Shown: positions 44,400 to 56,765 of the stretch, piece after piece
Layout of the letters: each line of letters begins with the position of its first letter
Numbering within the stretch: position 1 is the stretch's first letter
Assembly: GCA_039621445.1 (NCBI GenBank)
Contig: CP154957.1
Span: forward strand, 43,721,465 to 43,785,464
From: Euglena gracilis
Taxonomy: Eukaryota > Euglenida > Euglenophyceae > Euglenales
Direction: 5' to 3'
Length of the DNA stretch: 64,000 bases
Notes under the pieces: model-generated
The model's database searches: none
Told to the model about the DNA's origin: nothing
What the model saw: only the letters and a program-made list of their open reading frames with translations
Program-made: the position numbers and the translations under genes

Positions 44400-47300
44400 A
44401 AGTGCTGCTCCCTCCCCCGGGGTGTAGGTCCCCGTTCTGGCTGAAGCGATGCTCTGCCTGGCGTTGCTGGGGGGCGTGGGGGTGAAGGTGGGGGCGGCGG
44501 GGTCGCCATGGCCGGAGGCAGGGGGGCCGGAGGCGGAGCTGCTTGGGGGGTGCCGCGGTGGTGGGTCCGGCGGGGGGCCGGGGGGCGGGGTGGCGCGGCT
44601 GGCGGAGCCGGGGGAGTCGGCGTCCAGTGGCCGCGCTGACCCCGGGGGCTGGCTGCTTGGGGACAAGCCGCCCCAAAAAAAAATGAAAGTATTATTGTTA
44701 TAAAGATATTATTATTATTTGGGTGTGCAGAATAACAACACCGGTGAAATCTTTTGGGAGGGTGCTGATGGCTGCTACCGTAGTACAATTTGTGACTTGC
44801 GGGTGGCGTACAGTCCAGGAGGCAAGCACCAGCCCCGGACCGGGTGAAGACCAACAGACCCATCGCCATCCCCCCCCCCCCGCCGGCCAGCCGGCCGCGC
44901 CCCCGGCCGCACTGGCCCGGGCCGCGTCCACCATCGTGCGCCGCGGGGCGGAGCCCCACGACATGCAGCGGGGCACGCCCGGGGCGGGCGGCGCGGCCTT
45001 GGCCGGCGCCCCGGCCGCGGCCCCCTGCAGCTTGGACCAGCCCGCGGAGAGGCTCTCGAAGTCGTCCACCAGCTCCTGGGACGCGGCGGCAGCGCGGCGG
45101 GCGGGGGGGGGGGGGGGGGGGGGCCCCGGGGGGGGGGGGGGGGGGGGGGGGGTTGTGTTGGGGGGAGGTTTCGGAGGACAGTTGGACACCGTAATGGCAA
45201 GGGGCTTTGCGCCAGTGGGGAAGCCGGGGGGAGACAAACGAGATGCGCAAGCAAACTAGTTTGCAGGAAAGTTGGGACCGCTGCCTCTTCAACGACTGCC
45301 TGAAGCTGAAGTGGCCGGGGCCCACTCTCCAACCCCCCCCCCCCCCGGTCCAAAACCTGGAAACGGACCTGGAATGGAGTGGTCATTCACGGGAGGTAGG
45401 GCGGCCATTGGTAGGCTCGCGGCCCGCCGCGGCCCTACCAAAACAATGATTTGGTAGGGCCGCGGCCGACCGCAGCCAACCAACCACGAGATCCAGCGAC
45501 CGAAGCAGAACTGCATCGCACAATAGCGGAATAAATTGTCCTCTACAGGGTACCAGCTACCGCAAAGAGCCGCCCAACTTGGTTTAATACACACGGGGGG
45601 ACCCGACCGAGGCGCCGACGACGCCTCGCTCGGGTCCCCCCCATGTTTTTAACCCTAGTTGGGCGGCTCTTTGGGTTCACTGAGTACCCTGTAGAGGCCA
45701 AAAAAACAACGTTGAGCGGGAAGGGTTTGCACGACAATCTTAATCCTAACCCTACTCCTTCAAATCATGTCATAAAATATTTTTTGCGATCACCTTTTGC
45801 AGTTTTGTTGGGGCCGCGGCCCAAACCAAAATCCTATTTTGGTTGGTTGACGGCTGAACGCGGCCTGCCGCGGCCGGCCGCAGCACCCACCTCCCACGAA
45901 CCTACCTCCCGTGACATCCCACCCCCAAGACTGAACCATTGACACAGGGGGTGTCTCAAGCAACACGCTGCGTCAAAGCAGATTGCAATTCCATCAAATA
46001 AATGCCGGGTGGCGTGCTGGCATTGTGCCGACACAGGGTGCTGTGTCCATGAGGCACCGCGCCTTGGGTGGGGCTGTCGGGGGACGGGGGGGGGGGACAC
46101 AGCACATCGTTGCAGTTCGAATTACAGAAGCGGGGGTAAAAGAGTGGGGCTGTTCAAGCCTGCACTGCTAAAATGAACAGCTCGTGAGATCCGTCGATCC
46201 ATCCATTCGCTTTCAGCGGGCCCAAATTTTCTGGGGGTCGGGGCCATTCATGCAATGCTGGCGGCCAGTCCTGCACCGCGCTGGGAGAGATCCAGCAGGT
46301 TGCTCTGGTTGCCCCGACGCAGCGACAGGGTGCCGGCCTTCGGGGACTCCACGTGCCCTTGGGACCAGGGCGGTGGCATGAGGGTGGTTGGAAGCAAAGC
46401 CCACCCCTTCGGGGTGACTTGCTTCAGCAGCCGGGCAACATGAGTGAGGCATCTGCAAAAATGTTTGGCGCAAAACGCACAACCTGGTAGTCATTGCTGT
46501 TCTGACAAATGCATCATCCAACGGCACTCATACCTGACGGACTTGACTGGCGAGATATTTGGGAGATACTTAATTTTGAACATGCATCATTGATTGCTGT
46601 TTGACGTTGGTTCTGGGCTGGGGGGAAAAGCACTGAGCCATTGAGCTATTCCACACATGTAAGACAGCACCGCCCTGCCCGGTAGGTGGACTTCAAGATG
46701 AGGGAGGACTGGTCCGTGTGCACGCTGGTGGTGCGGGGCTTGCGACTGGGTCGACGCTTCTCCGGGTCAGTCTCATCCGGGGATTTGTGGCAGGCAGCTT
46801 CGGGCCTGGACCAGGGCAGGACAGGAAGGCCTGGTGGGGGGAGGGGTCGACCCCCCCACCCATCACAGCATTTTCACCAATTTTGGGAAAACGGGGATGC
46901 TGGCCGGGGAAATTTTTGAATTTTTTTTGAGAAATGAACCCCAAATGCATGATTTTGATGGAAAACCACACTTTTTCACAAAAAAAATTCTCAAAATTTT
47001 CAGGCTCAAAAATTGGTAGTTTTTAGGAGGGGGGTGAAAAAAACGAAGGTCAAAAAAATGGACCAAGTTTTGGCACAGTCAAATTTTACTGAGATTTTTT
47101 CTCTTGGAAATTTTTTGGATTTTCAATGGCATTTTTTGCTTCAAACACATGTCAAAATCATAATTTTGCGAGAATGTTGAAATTTTGGAAGGTGTGAAAA
47201 AATGGGGGTTTAGGGAGTTTTTGGGGAGACCTCTTAGATGGGTCCCAGAATGGTCCAAAAGACACCCGGCGCCGGAGGTGCCGGGAAAAAAATTTGGGGT

Positions 47301-50300
47301 CCAAAAATTGGTGCTCCCGGACATACGGGAAGAGGTGGGGGGGAGGGACGATCCCCCCACCATGAAGGGGGGGGGTCGACCCCCCACCCACCACCCTGGT
47401 TGTTTGACCGATTCCCGTTCTGCCCTGGCCCGGACCGCACAGCGACCTACACTGGTCCCTGCAGCATCGTCCACATAACACCGGAAAAATAAGATCCTGG
47501 CTCTTTCCTGCAGGTTTCCTGAGAGGAGGGGTGCTGAGGGAGCAACGTTGGGACCCAACTTGTCTGAGTCCGGCGGCAAGTTTGAGATAAGGGCAAGTGA
47601 CAGGTGGGGGTGGTCGGACCCCCAAACCAGGAGGGAGGGGGGGACACCCCCACCTAAACAGTGGCGCGGTCAGGGTGGCCAATCTTTGGCCCGATGCAAA
47701 CGGCCGGACGGAAAAATTTGCGAAAACCACCAAAAAAAATCGCGTGGGGCAGTTTGCCTCACGCCAAAAAACTGTGCTGTTAATGCCCCTCCCTCAGAGG
47801 TTACACCGGACGTTCCCGAATCCTTCGGATGGGGCAACATCACGAGAAACGGGGCCCCAGCCCCCCCCCGGGTCGCCGCCGTCACAAGGAGGAAAGGAAG
47901 CAGCCTGGGCTGGCCGGGTCGATGGGGACGTCGGTGGGGGAGCGCCAGCGGTGGTTGATGTCCGGCAGGACATGCTGGGCGAGCCCAGGCGGCCGGCGGC
48001 CAGTGTTGCACGGGCTAGAGAGTGGCCCAGAGAGTGGCCCGGGCCTCCACGTGGGGCACATATCGCGGCGGCCGGTCTCACGTGTAACACGGTGCTGGCG
48101 GGGGCCGTTCACGCACGTGATCCAATAGGATGGTGGTGGCCGGCGACCCGGGGATGGCAGTTCAGACTGCGACGATTGGGGTGCCCCGGAGCAGGTGTCC
48201 GCGTGAGCAGAGGGCACACGCGCTGGGCGGGTGTGGTTGGGGACCGCCGTCCTGTCAACGCGGGACGTTCAAAGAAAAACATTGCTTTGGTTCACGTTGG
48301 CCGTTGCGCAAGAGAACCATTGGAATGGCCCACTTGCGAAACTGCACAGACACAAAGGAAAAGAGCCCGGTCCACCTTGCAGTGGAGGTCCACCTCTTTG
48401 TTTGATTTTCGAACCCTGCGGCACCCCGCACTGGTTTTTGAAATCAATTATGAAAGCAGTGCACTTTCCCACGCAACAAATATTTAAAAAAGAAAAACAG
48501 ACTGTGAGAGAAATCTGCATTTTTGGGTCACTTATTATTATTCCTGAATGTCAAACCTGGGCGAAAGGTCACAAAGTTTGGGGGGGGGGTGTTGGGGTCT
48601 CAGGGTCGCACCATGTCTCTGGAGGGGGGGGGGCTGCACTTCCTCCAAGCTAAGACAAGGGAGAGACACAGGCGGCCTGGCTGCGTTGGGCCCCGGTGGG
48701 CTGCTCGACGAGGCACGCGAGGCGCTTCTCCCCCTGGCCCGGCTTGGCCCCCTCCGCGAGCGGGCTTGGCACCCGCCCGCTGTGCTGCTGCTTGAAGCGG
48801 AGGGTGGGGCCGGGGCCCGGCTCCATGGGAGGCCAGGAGGGCCGGTCCGATTAGCCGGGACTGAGCACTGTCCATCATCACTTGCTCTTCCGAGTAGGAA
48901 CTGCTGCCATGGGTTGGGCCCGGGCACCATAGGCACCCTCGTGTACCCGCCGACACGCATCGGGGGAAAAAAATCGATGACGAGCTGAGCTCCGGGCGGC
49001 GCCGCCCTTGGGGTGCACGGCGCTGGAGGAGGAGGTGGAGGACGAGGCGGGGGCGGGCTCGGTGGGCTCCTTGCGGGGCGGGTTCAGGTGGGGGATGACG
49101 AGCTCCATCATGTCGCCCTGCCGGGCGGCGGAGAACGCGTGCAGGCACCCACATCGTCATGGCCAAAGCTACGCGCTCAAATCTTTGTTAGCCCATCTTG
49201 TGGGTCTGAAAACCATCTGCCATGAAATCATTGAAAAGTCATTTGAACACCAATTGCCAATTGAGGCCGTTTTGTTGTGGGGGCTTGAACACGAGGCAGC
49301 CGCTGCTACGGCACATCTTGAGTGTCGGGGACGCGGAGCGGTTCAGGACGTGGGGCAGCGACCGACTGCGGTCCAGCTCGTCCTCCTCGTCGTCCCCCGC
49401 GGGGTCGCTGACCCCGGACGAGTGGTCCGGCACGAGGAACAGCGAGAGCCCGCCGCTGGCGGTCGGGGGCAGCGTGTGGTCCGGGGGGCCGGCGGGGCCG
49501 GTGTCGGTGGGGCTCGGGCCCGGGGCGGCGCTCAACCCCCGCTCAACCCCAAGCGCATTCCCACAGGAAAATGAGGGCGACAGGTCCGGTGCGGTGGATC
49601 GGGAAAAGCTGGTCTTGGGGGGAAACTGGGGCCAAAATGAGGAATTCTACATGGTCAAAAAAAATTCAGCAAAAATCCAAAAAGGCCCAGAAAAAAAAAA
49701 CAGAAAACAAACGCAAAAGCTCAAATTTTGGCAAAATCTAAAAACGTAAATAAAAAACGTAAAAAAAGCGCGCTTGCATCCTTCCCCCCTCTGGCTCAGC
49801 CCAACAGAGTTGGAGGATTGGGGGGAGGGGGTTGGTGGACCCCGGGGGAGGGGGTCCAGCTCAGAGGCTGACCTTATGGAAGCAAAGACCCTTGCCCCGG
49901 GGGGGGGATGGGATGCCTTACGGCTGCAGCGACGCCCTGCACGGGGCGGCGTCGGCGGTGGGGGGGCGGGAGCGGTCGGGGGAGGCGGCGCTGTCCCCGT
50001 CGCGCATGAGGCGGCACACGAGGCGGTTCATGGACCACGCCCCCTGGATGGGGGTGTCCAGCCCTGCCGCGGCCCGCTCCTTGCTGGGGACGAAGCCGGC
50101 GGAGTGCGGGCTGGACTCGCCGGCAGGGGCCACTGCGTTAACCCCCCCCCTAATAGAAGCACGGGTGCGCTTATGGCACACTGCTGCCTCCGGCGGCGGT
50201 GGGTGCGCTTCTATTTGGACCCCACCTGCACGATTTTTGTTGATTTCAGAAATCCCATCAAAATGGGGGGTGCGCTTTTATTTGGACCCTGCGCTGGTAG

Positions 50301-51211
50301 CGACCCCATGGATGCCGCCCCGGCATCTTTCAACAATCCATGCCAAAATGATATCGACGCGGCGAATGGCATATGTTGAGCACCATTGGGCATCCAACCA
50401 ACCACAGTGACACGACGGAGTCCCTTTGTTTTCCTGCGCTGGGGCCCCGACCGGGGCCATTCCGGGGCCAAGCAGCCACCCCCACCCCTCCACTGAGGAA
50501 GGCTGGAGAAGAGTGTCACGTTCGATGACCACCTTGTCCAGGCATTGCAAACGCAGGACCGGCTGTCATCAATGGATTAGAACCATCTGCCCTCTCAGAG
50601 CTCAAAAAAATACGGGACACCCAAATGTGCAGCTTTGGTTGTTGGGGAGGGATCAGACCATTTTGAACATTTGTGCGGCAGGAGAATTCAAGAACGTTGT
50701 TTCCCATTTCTGGTGCTGAAGGGTGACATCCCCGGAGTGCCGTGCAAAATGGCACGATGGAGAACGAAAAGGGCACGGGGGGACCCTGCAACGATGGCAA
50801 AACACAAATGCCAGGCGGTCTGCACCCCCACAAAAACTTGTGCAGTGTCCCCTGGGTGCTGCCCTCGGGGGACGTGGGGAACTCCGTGGCCGCGCGGCGC
50901 TCCATCGGGCTGCCCATCTCGTTGGCGCCGGCCTCCGTCTCGGACTTCGTGCGCTCCAGGCCCTGCATGCGGATCTGGTTGATCTTCCGCCCCTTGGCGG
51001 ACTGCGCCACCGGCGGGGACATCGGCCCCATCACGCCGCCGGCGAGGCGGATGGACGACGTGCGGACCATCGGGGGCTCGGGCCGCGGGGACCGCTGGTG
51101 GCGGGGCCGCCCCTCCGCGGCGGGGTCGTCAGTGGAGCAGTCGGAGGCGGGGCTGTTGGAGCGGAGGGTGCCCGGCACGGGCGACGGGGAGAGGGGGCCG
51201 GGGGCACACAA
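44400..51211 (-). CDS. Disordered Ser/Pro/Arg-rich protein, multi-exon, function unknown
   Basis: Minus-strand islands with very high GC3 are grouped tentatively as one gene: 50860-51211 (PRHQRSPRPEPPMVRTSSIR, KINQIRMQGLERTKSETEAG), 49925-50145 (GFVPSKERAAAGLDTPIQGA), 49290-49540 (SDPAGDDEEDELDRSRSLPH), 48985-49140 (AFSAARQGDMMELVIPHLN), 48685-48830 (RFKQQHSGRVPSPLAEGAK), 47890-48000 (HVLPDINHRWRSPTDVPIDP), 46685-46795 (DPEKRRPSRKPRTTSVHTDQ), 46255-46440 (HVARLLKQVTPKGW, SLRRGNQSNLLDLSQRG), 44885-45095 (SQELVDDFESLSAGWSKLQG) and 44415-44655 (Pro/Ala-rich, frame unresolved). RRxS/RxxS sites are frequent, suggesting a phosphorylated scaffold, but no domain is recognised. ARQGDMMELVIPHLN resembles an ankyrin helix. 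The grouping, both ends and possible merging of two genes remain uncertain. Introns carry MITE and foldback insertions. Confidence 0.45.
45102..45154. repeat. Very long G tracts
   Basis: Two G runs of about 20 and 26, separated by CCCC, abut an exon island. They are strongly quadruplex-prone and a likely site of assembly length errors. Confidence 0.9.
45387..45914. mobile_element. 528-bp foldback element with nested palindromes
   Basis: Outer ends TCACGGGAGGTAGG (45387-45400) and CCTACCTCCCGTGA (45901-45914) are exact inverses, flanked by CAT on both sides (45384-45386, 45915-45917). Inside are a perfect 16-bp-arm hairpin (45427-45442 with 45450-45465, arm CCGCGGCCCTACCAAA) and a 158-bp imperfect palindrome (45540-45697) whose arms contain CAAAGAGCCGCCCAACT and GGGGGGACCCGA. 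There is no open frame. A 3-bp duplication would suit Harbinger-like elements, but that is inference. Confidence 0.8.
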
Positions 51212-51492
51212 ATGCTGCTGTTAGCCCCCAGCAAAAAGACTGCAGCCCAACATTTGGCAGAAATAAAGCAGGACCTTTTATTGGCAGGTTTCAGATTAAA
51301 CCTCCCCAAATTCTTCCTTCAGGAAGTTGAAGTTCCGAAGAAAATTCGGTCCACCAGTTGGTAAAAGTATTGGTTCTCGGGAAGGTAGTACTCCTCGAAA
51401 AGCAATTTCACTTGAACTCGTAGCAGTAAAACTCTTTCTCCTTGAGGTCGAAGGGCAGAATTAGGATCAGCCAACTCCGGCAACAAAAAGCA

Positions 51493-51829
51493 GTAAGAAG
51501 CACCCCCCGCGCACGCACAAACACACCAGAACAGAACAGCCGGCAAGGAAAGCAGGACCTCCCCATCTTCTTGTGCTTCGCCCTCTTGGTCCCTTCCTCC
51601 CCCTTCCTCTGTCGTGGGAGTCCGAGCGGGGGGGCCCTGCCGGAAAACTTCGCCAGCCATTTCCGGCGACGCAGCATTACTATGCAAAGCCCAAAAACGC
51701 CCTTACACACCCCACATACCCCCTTCCCCTCCAGACCATTCGGGCTCCGCACACTCTGGGGGTGAGATCCTGCTTTGTGTGACGGCTGTTTTGCTGTGTT
51801 TGTGCTCTTCTTGGCGGGGTGCTTCTTAC
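51493..51829. mobile_element. 337-bp element with imperfect inverted ends of about 65 bp
   Basis: The left arm starts GTAAGAAGCACCCC and continues through CACAAACACA, AACAGCCG and AAAGCAGGA. The right arm is its inverse, ending GGGGTGCTTCTTAC at 51829. Similarity is high with a few short insertions. The interior has no convincing gene. No clear target duplication was found. Confidence 0.7.
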
Positions 51830-52199
51830 GTCGCCGCAGTGGCTCCCCGGCCTTTTGAGGTATGTGGGCTCGTTTCCGCCCCCCCCCCCTTGAGGGGGAT
51901 GCTTTCCTTCTCCGGGTGGGTGGGGTGGGCTCACCCCCCTCTTGTGCTCCGCCCTCAGGGTCACTTCTCACTTCTTCACTTCTCTTGCCAGACTTCCCGG
52001 GGAGCACTCGACCGTTTTTGGCCCTGCGCGGGGCCCCCAAACAGGGCCTTGGCAGTTTTTCAGCCTTCTTGGGGGGGGGATATGAAATATGGCCGATTTA
52101 CAGTCGAAAACAGCGCGGCGGGCTTGCGACTTGCCGTTTTCGGCCCTGTTTTGGGATCAAAAAAAAATCTATTTTTTCCTGAAATTTCTCAAAATTGGT

Positions 52200-52310
52200 G
52201 GGTAATCAAAGGAAATGTCCGCAGACCTAATTTGAAGCACTTAAAATGCGCTATCTAACGGTATTTTGATTTCCCCGCAACTCCTTGCCGAGCCCTGTTT
52301 ATGGCCATTT
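52200..52310. repeat. Dispersed 115-bp repeat (copy b)
   Basis: This is the second copy of the block at 37130-37245, in the same orientation: AATCAAAGGAAATGTCC, GCAGACCTAATTTGAAGC, TATTTTGATTTCCCCGCAAC. The surrounding 52290-52480 is rich in GGCC-TTTT words. Confidence 0.75.
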
Positions 52311-53244
52311 TTCGGCCAATTTTGGCCTTTTCGTACAGTTTTGGCCTTTTTTGATCTGGCCGTTTCAGGCCATTTTTGTGTGAAAACTCGAACAAAACTG
52401 AAAAAAAAATACCCGAAACCATGTTTTTTGGCCTCCCGGACACGGAAAACCTGTTTTTGAGCCAAAATGAGCGTTTTTCGACCCGCCGCCCCCCTCGTTT
52501 TTGTCCCGAAACCCATGGAGTTTGGGTCCTTTCTGGGTCAAAACAGTAGAAAAAATCGAAGAAAACGGGGATTGGAGTGGGGGGATTTAAATTGAAATTA
52601 CCGTAAAATCATTGAAAGTTGCCAGAAATTGCAAGTTTCTAATTTGTAAATCATAAAAAGTTGCGCAAAATTTGCAATGCTAGTCTTTTCGGCCTTGCAT
52701 TACATGCATGTCCCATCAAGAGCTCAGCACTATTCAAAGCCTTGTCCGGACTCCCCCCCCCCAGATGTTGGCCAGCGGCAGGTCCAAAAATAGCAGGGAA
52801 AAAGCGACCAAAAATGCCCCTTTCCTCGCTTTCAGCATGTTGCGTTTTTTTTTGTTGATATTTTCATGTTTTCCAAATGACAACATGCTCCAAAAAAAGT
52901 TCAAAAAATCAGCAGTTTTTGATTTTTTTTTCAAAGACAAATCAGGGATTTTCCATCAATTTTGGCCCAATTTCCGGCCCTTTGCCCGTCCACAAACTCG
53001 AAAAGTATCCTGCCCCGCCAGTTCTGAAGTGGGGGGGAGTCCAACCCCCCCCTCCATGTTGAGAGGGGATCCAGACCGCCCCCCTCCTCAAGGCTTCCCA
53101 CACATCCCTGTTCAGCCCACTGAACCACGCTGACAGGACTGACCAAAATCTGCAAGGCTCTGGCTACCTGCAAAGCCCAGCGCGGGCAGTCTAACTGCGA
53201 GCCAACAGGAGCCAAGATCCAAAGGCAGGGCCATGGGCGTGCCT

Positions 53245-55327
53245 TGGGCCCACCCCCGTCGCCCCCACCCCCGGGCCCTCCCACCCCCAACCGCCGCCGC
53301 CGCCGGCCCCCACCGTCCCTGTCGTGAACTCCGCCAAGTGGATGGCCGACAAGATGCGGGAGTTATCCAGCATCGAGCAGGGCCACGCCTGCGTCCCCCT
53401 TTTTTCCTCCATCCAGTGTCCGCCAAAAAGGTCTCCTTTTGTTTGGAAGCTTTGCATTACATTTCGAGAAAACCCTCGAAAATTGTGATGTTGTGGAAAC
53501 TTCTGAAGTTTGCTTTGGTGAGAAAAGATTTCTTGTAGTCTGCATTTTATTGAACAATGGACCCAAAAATGACGCTAAAATTCCTGTTTCCGGCGCAAAG
53601 CGCCAAACACCCCCCTCCAGTTCCTAGAAAAGGGGTGAGTTGTGTAAAATTTTATTGTGCAACTTTGCATATACATATTCAACCTATGAATACATAATGA
53701 TATGCGTGTATATGTATATATGTGTATATATGTATGTGTATGTATGTATATGACCTAATTAAATCTAATAAAATGTAATTTTTGATGTCTGTCACATTGG
53801 ATTTGGGGTATTTCCCCTGGGTTCTCCTGGTGGTCCACAAGCACGGTTGACGCCGCCGATTTTCAAGGCCACAATTTTACTTTGGCACTTTCGGCGCCAA
53901 AGAAATTTTCCTCTGCAAACAGCCATCTTTGGTGGTTGGGGGGGGTCGACCCCCCCCAGCAACATGAAGGTATTTTGCCTCACAAACCTTTCCGGCCTGA
54001 AATACACAACAGCGGACCCACCCAGCACGGGGCCACGGTATGGGGTCAGCCAAGGCCTCCCATTGGCGAGGCAGGGCAACGGGGGGGGGGGCCGGGGCGT
54101 GCGAGGGAGCTGCGCCGCAGGCGGCAGGCGGCGTCGCCGTCCCGGGAGGACCGCCGGGAGTGCCTGCTGCGGCGCGGCAGCGGCGGGGCCGGCGCGGGCT
54201 GGGGGGACGACGCGGAGGACCGCCGGCGCGTCCGCTTCCAGGAGGAGCGCCGGGCCGGGCGTTGCTTACCGGAAGGACCACCTCCCCTCCTTTTGGGGGT
54301 CCATCCCACAGATATTTTGCCGGGCGTGGGGGGTCACTTATATTTTTGATTTAAAAATCCCCCCCAGATGAAAATTTGACTTTTTTTGTTTCCGGCACCC
54401 ACTGGGGCTAGCTCGACCTTTGGGAAACAGCATTGCTAAAATCTTTTTTTTTGGATTTGAGGCGCCAAACCATCCGCAGACGTCCTCGTTTCTCTTCACT
54501 GCAGTCTTTTGCAGGGAGAATGCGAGGAGAGGTTGGCAAGACGTCCAGACTCTGCCAGGATCCGCAAGAAACCCCCTGGCGCTGTAGCGGGGGTGGGGCG
54601 GCGGGCTGGGCCCCGGCCCCGGCGGCGGGCGGCTGGCGGAGTGGCAGCCCGACAGGGGAGTCCCCCGCCGTCAGCCCGCTGCGGCCCGTGGCGCCGCTTG
54701 GGGACGTGGCGCAACAAGCAGGGCGGCCAGGACCCAACCAAATTTAAAATTTGTCTCCAAGCTGCAAGGTTGTGGTGAGAATTGTGTCTGTTTTGGCATT
54801 TTCATTTTTAACTGAATGTATTTGTCAGAGACCGTAGGACCCAAAATAGCACCCCAAACCCCCCTTTAGGGTCATTTTTTGTACTATCTCATGAAATTTA
54901 GCATTTTTGGATGCCAAGTGATCCTGAAAACTTGATTTTTTTTGTATTTTGTTGTCAGAGATTGTGGTTTTTACCTACAGTTTCAGGTCAAAATCTCGGC
55001 CTGAAATTGGGGGGGGGTGTGAACTTGGTTGCCAAAGTCGGAGCCCGAGGGGGGTATTATTTTGGGTGGGTATTATTTTGTGGGAGGATTTATTTTGGCG
55101 GGTTTGATTTTGATTTTCTTTGGCACCTGGTTCAACCCTAGGTTGAGCCTTGTCCTTGCCAGCAGCCTTTTTTCGGCCAGCCTAGATTCTCCAGCCTCTG
55201 AGGAGCTGGACCAGCCCCTCTCCCCTGGGGGGGGGGGCAGGGTCCTGAAGCAACCACTGCTTGCAATTTTATGTGCTGTTTGTGAATATGGCCACCTGGT
55301 ACCCGAGCGCGCGCGCACACACACACA

Positions 55328-55376
<49 letters not shown>

Positions 55377-55560
55377 CAAGGACAAAGGAGGTGAGTGACG
55401 CCGTGGCCGCAACGCACCCGTGGGGCGTCCCCCTCTGCCCCTGGGCCTGCCACCCCGCGTGCGGCCCCTGTGGAGCCGGTACGACCGCCGGCTCGCCCGA
55501 CCTCCTGCGCCGCCTCTTCCTCCTCCAGCAGTGCGGCCCGCCCCGCCCCTCTGAAAGCGT
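53245..55560 (+). CDS. Multi-exon plus-strand gene, unrecognised
   Basis: Four plus-strand islands with very high GC3. 53245-53405 is proline-rich (PTPVAPTPGPSHPQPP), then VVNSAKWMADKMRELSSIEQ. 54095-54260 is Arg-rich (SPSREDRRECLLRRGSGGAG, DRRRVRFQEERRAG). 54520-54725 reads GGWRSGSPTGESPAVSPLRP. 55391-55560 is Cys-rich (PLCPWACHPACGPCGAG, SPDLLRRLFLLQQCG). I do not recognise a domain. The first island suggests a short helical segment after a disordered leader. The last island's GGAG/GTGAGT start resembles a donor site, so its edges are unsure. Islands may belong to more than one gene. Confidence 0.45.
53690..53760. repeat. TATATG/TGTATA simple repeat
   Basis: An alternating TATATGTGTATA tract lies in an intron or spacer of the plus-strand gene. 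Confidence 0.85.
55313..55375. repeat. (AC)n microsatellite
   Basis: About 30 AC units follow a GCGCGCGC start. Open frames through it are artefacts. Confidence 0.95.
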
Positions 55561-55614
55561 CCAACCCAGGCCCCACGCCCATCCCACCGCCCACCGCCAC
55601 TTCGCCATCCTAAT

Positions 55615-56765
55615 TGGAGTGCTCTTTCGCACTTGCACCAGGCTGAAAAATCAGGGGACAGTTGAAGAGAATATTCAAAAAGGAGGTTCCCGTGAAACCG
55701 CGTGTTCTTAAGTTCATCAATGCAATTTTCCCAGAAGTGTGCCGAAACACCAAATGGCTCAATCCTGTCCTCGCTGCTGGTCTGGGACCTCCCTCAAGTC
55801 CAGCATGTCCTCCTCAACCATCACACAAAGTTTGACAGGTTCGCTTCCCTTCAGCTCTTATCCGTCGCTCCAGTGTTTGTTAAGAGCCCCCCGACCTCAC
55901 CCAATGGCTGCACCACACCTGCCGAAGCTGAAGAGCCCTACCATGCGATTGCTTGGTTGGTACTACGGATAACTACAATTAGTGACATGTATAATTTCAA
56001 GTCTGGAGGTTGGCATCAGGCAAGGACAGCCACCTGCTCTCACCGGATCCCACCGGAGATTTTTTGTTTCCATGCACAGAAGTTTCTCATCTGGATTTAT
56101 GGCCCCAAATCTCCCCCCGTGTCCCCCCCCCGTCCGAGATCTTGTGTGGGCGGCGGGAGGCGGCCTGGCGCCTGCGCACTGGAATTAGCGAATATTCTGC
56201 CCCATTCCGCTACTTTTTTTACCTGTGTACTTTTCCCCCCCAGGTTCTCTCTTCCGAATGTTTCATTCAAAGAATTGTGCATGCTGAAGGGAGGAATATC
56301 AAAAATTCAATCTGATTTCAAGGAAACAATTGTCCAAGAATTTCAAAAGGTCAATCCGGAAGGTCAATCAAAAAGCAAATATTCAAATTCAAAAGAAAGA
56401 ACAGCAAGCGGCGCTGGGAAGCAAGGTGAAGGTGTTCTTCCGCCCCCCCCCCCGCTACCCCTTTTTAAATTCAATCCAGGCTTTTCCTCCACCCCCCCTA
56501 CTGCTTCAGAGGCACCCCCAAGGAGTTGGCCAAAAATACCGTCCCCCCCCCAATTTTTGAATTATTTGGCAAAAAAGGGAATTTTTGGGGCGCGTGTGCC
56601 TATTTTTACCGGAGCGCCGGGTGACTGTTTTCCCCCACTCGGCCTGCCGGGGAGCCCATTCCGCGCACGGTCACCGAACCGGCGAGAGGGGAAAACTGGT
56701 AGCAGAGGCTTGTTTGTTCTACGTTTTCAATTGAAGGCCATTTTCTCGAGTGCCTTCTTTTTGAA
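55615..56765. other. Sequence between the plus-strand gene and the retroelement
   Basis: A 389-codon plus-strand frame (55702-56871) is open but has low GC3 and no motif, so it is treated as chance. A 5' LTR of the retroelement would be expected near the right end, but without a matching 3' copy none can be defined. Confidence 0.4.

Larger units (their letters stand above)
51212..53240. other. Strand-switch spacer between minus- and plus-strand gene blocks
   Basis: Exon islands left of this are on the minus strand; those right of it on the plus strand. If this is a divergent region it should hold both upstream regions, but no shared promoter motif is evident. It contains the inverted-repeat element 51493-51829 and the dispersed repeat 52200-52310. 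Confidence 0.45.

Noticed and set aside
51408-52040. 210-codon minus-strand frame
   Set aside because: It lies across the inverted-repeat element 51493-51829, has no high-GC3 signature and no motif.
52877-53062. FF/SKTNQGFSINFGP-type open frame as a membrane peptide
   Set aside because: A/T-rich intron-like sequence; phenylalanine and lysine content simply follows T and A runs.
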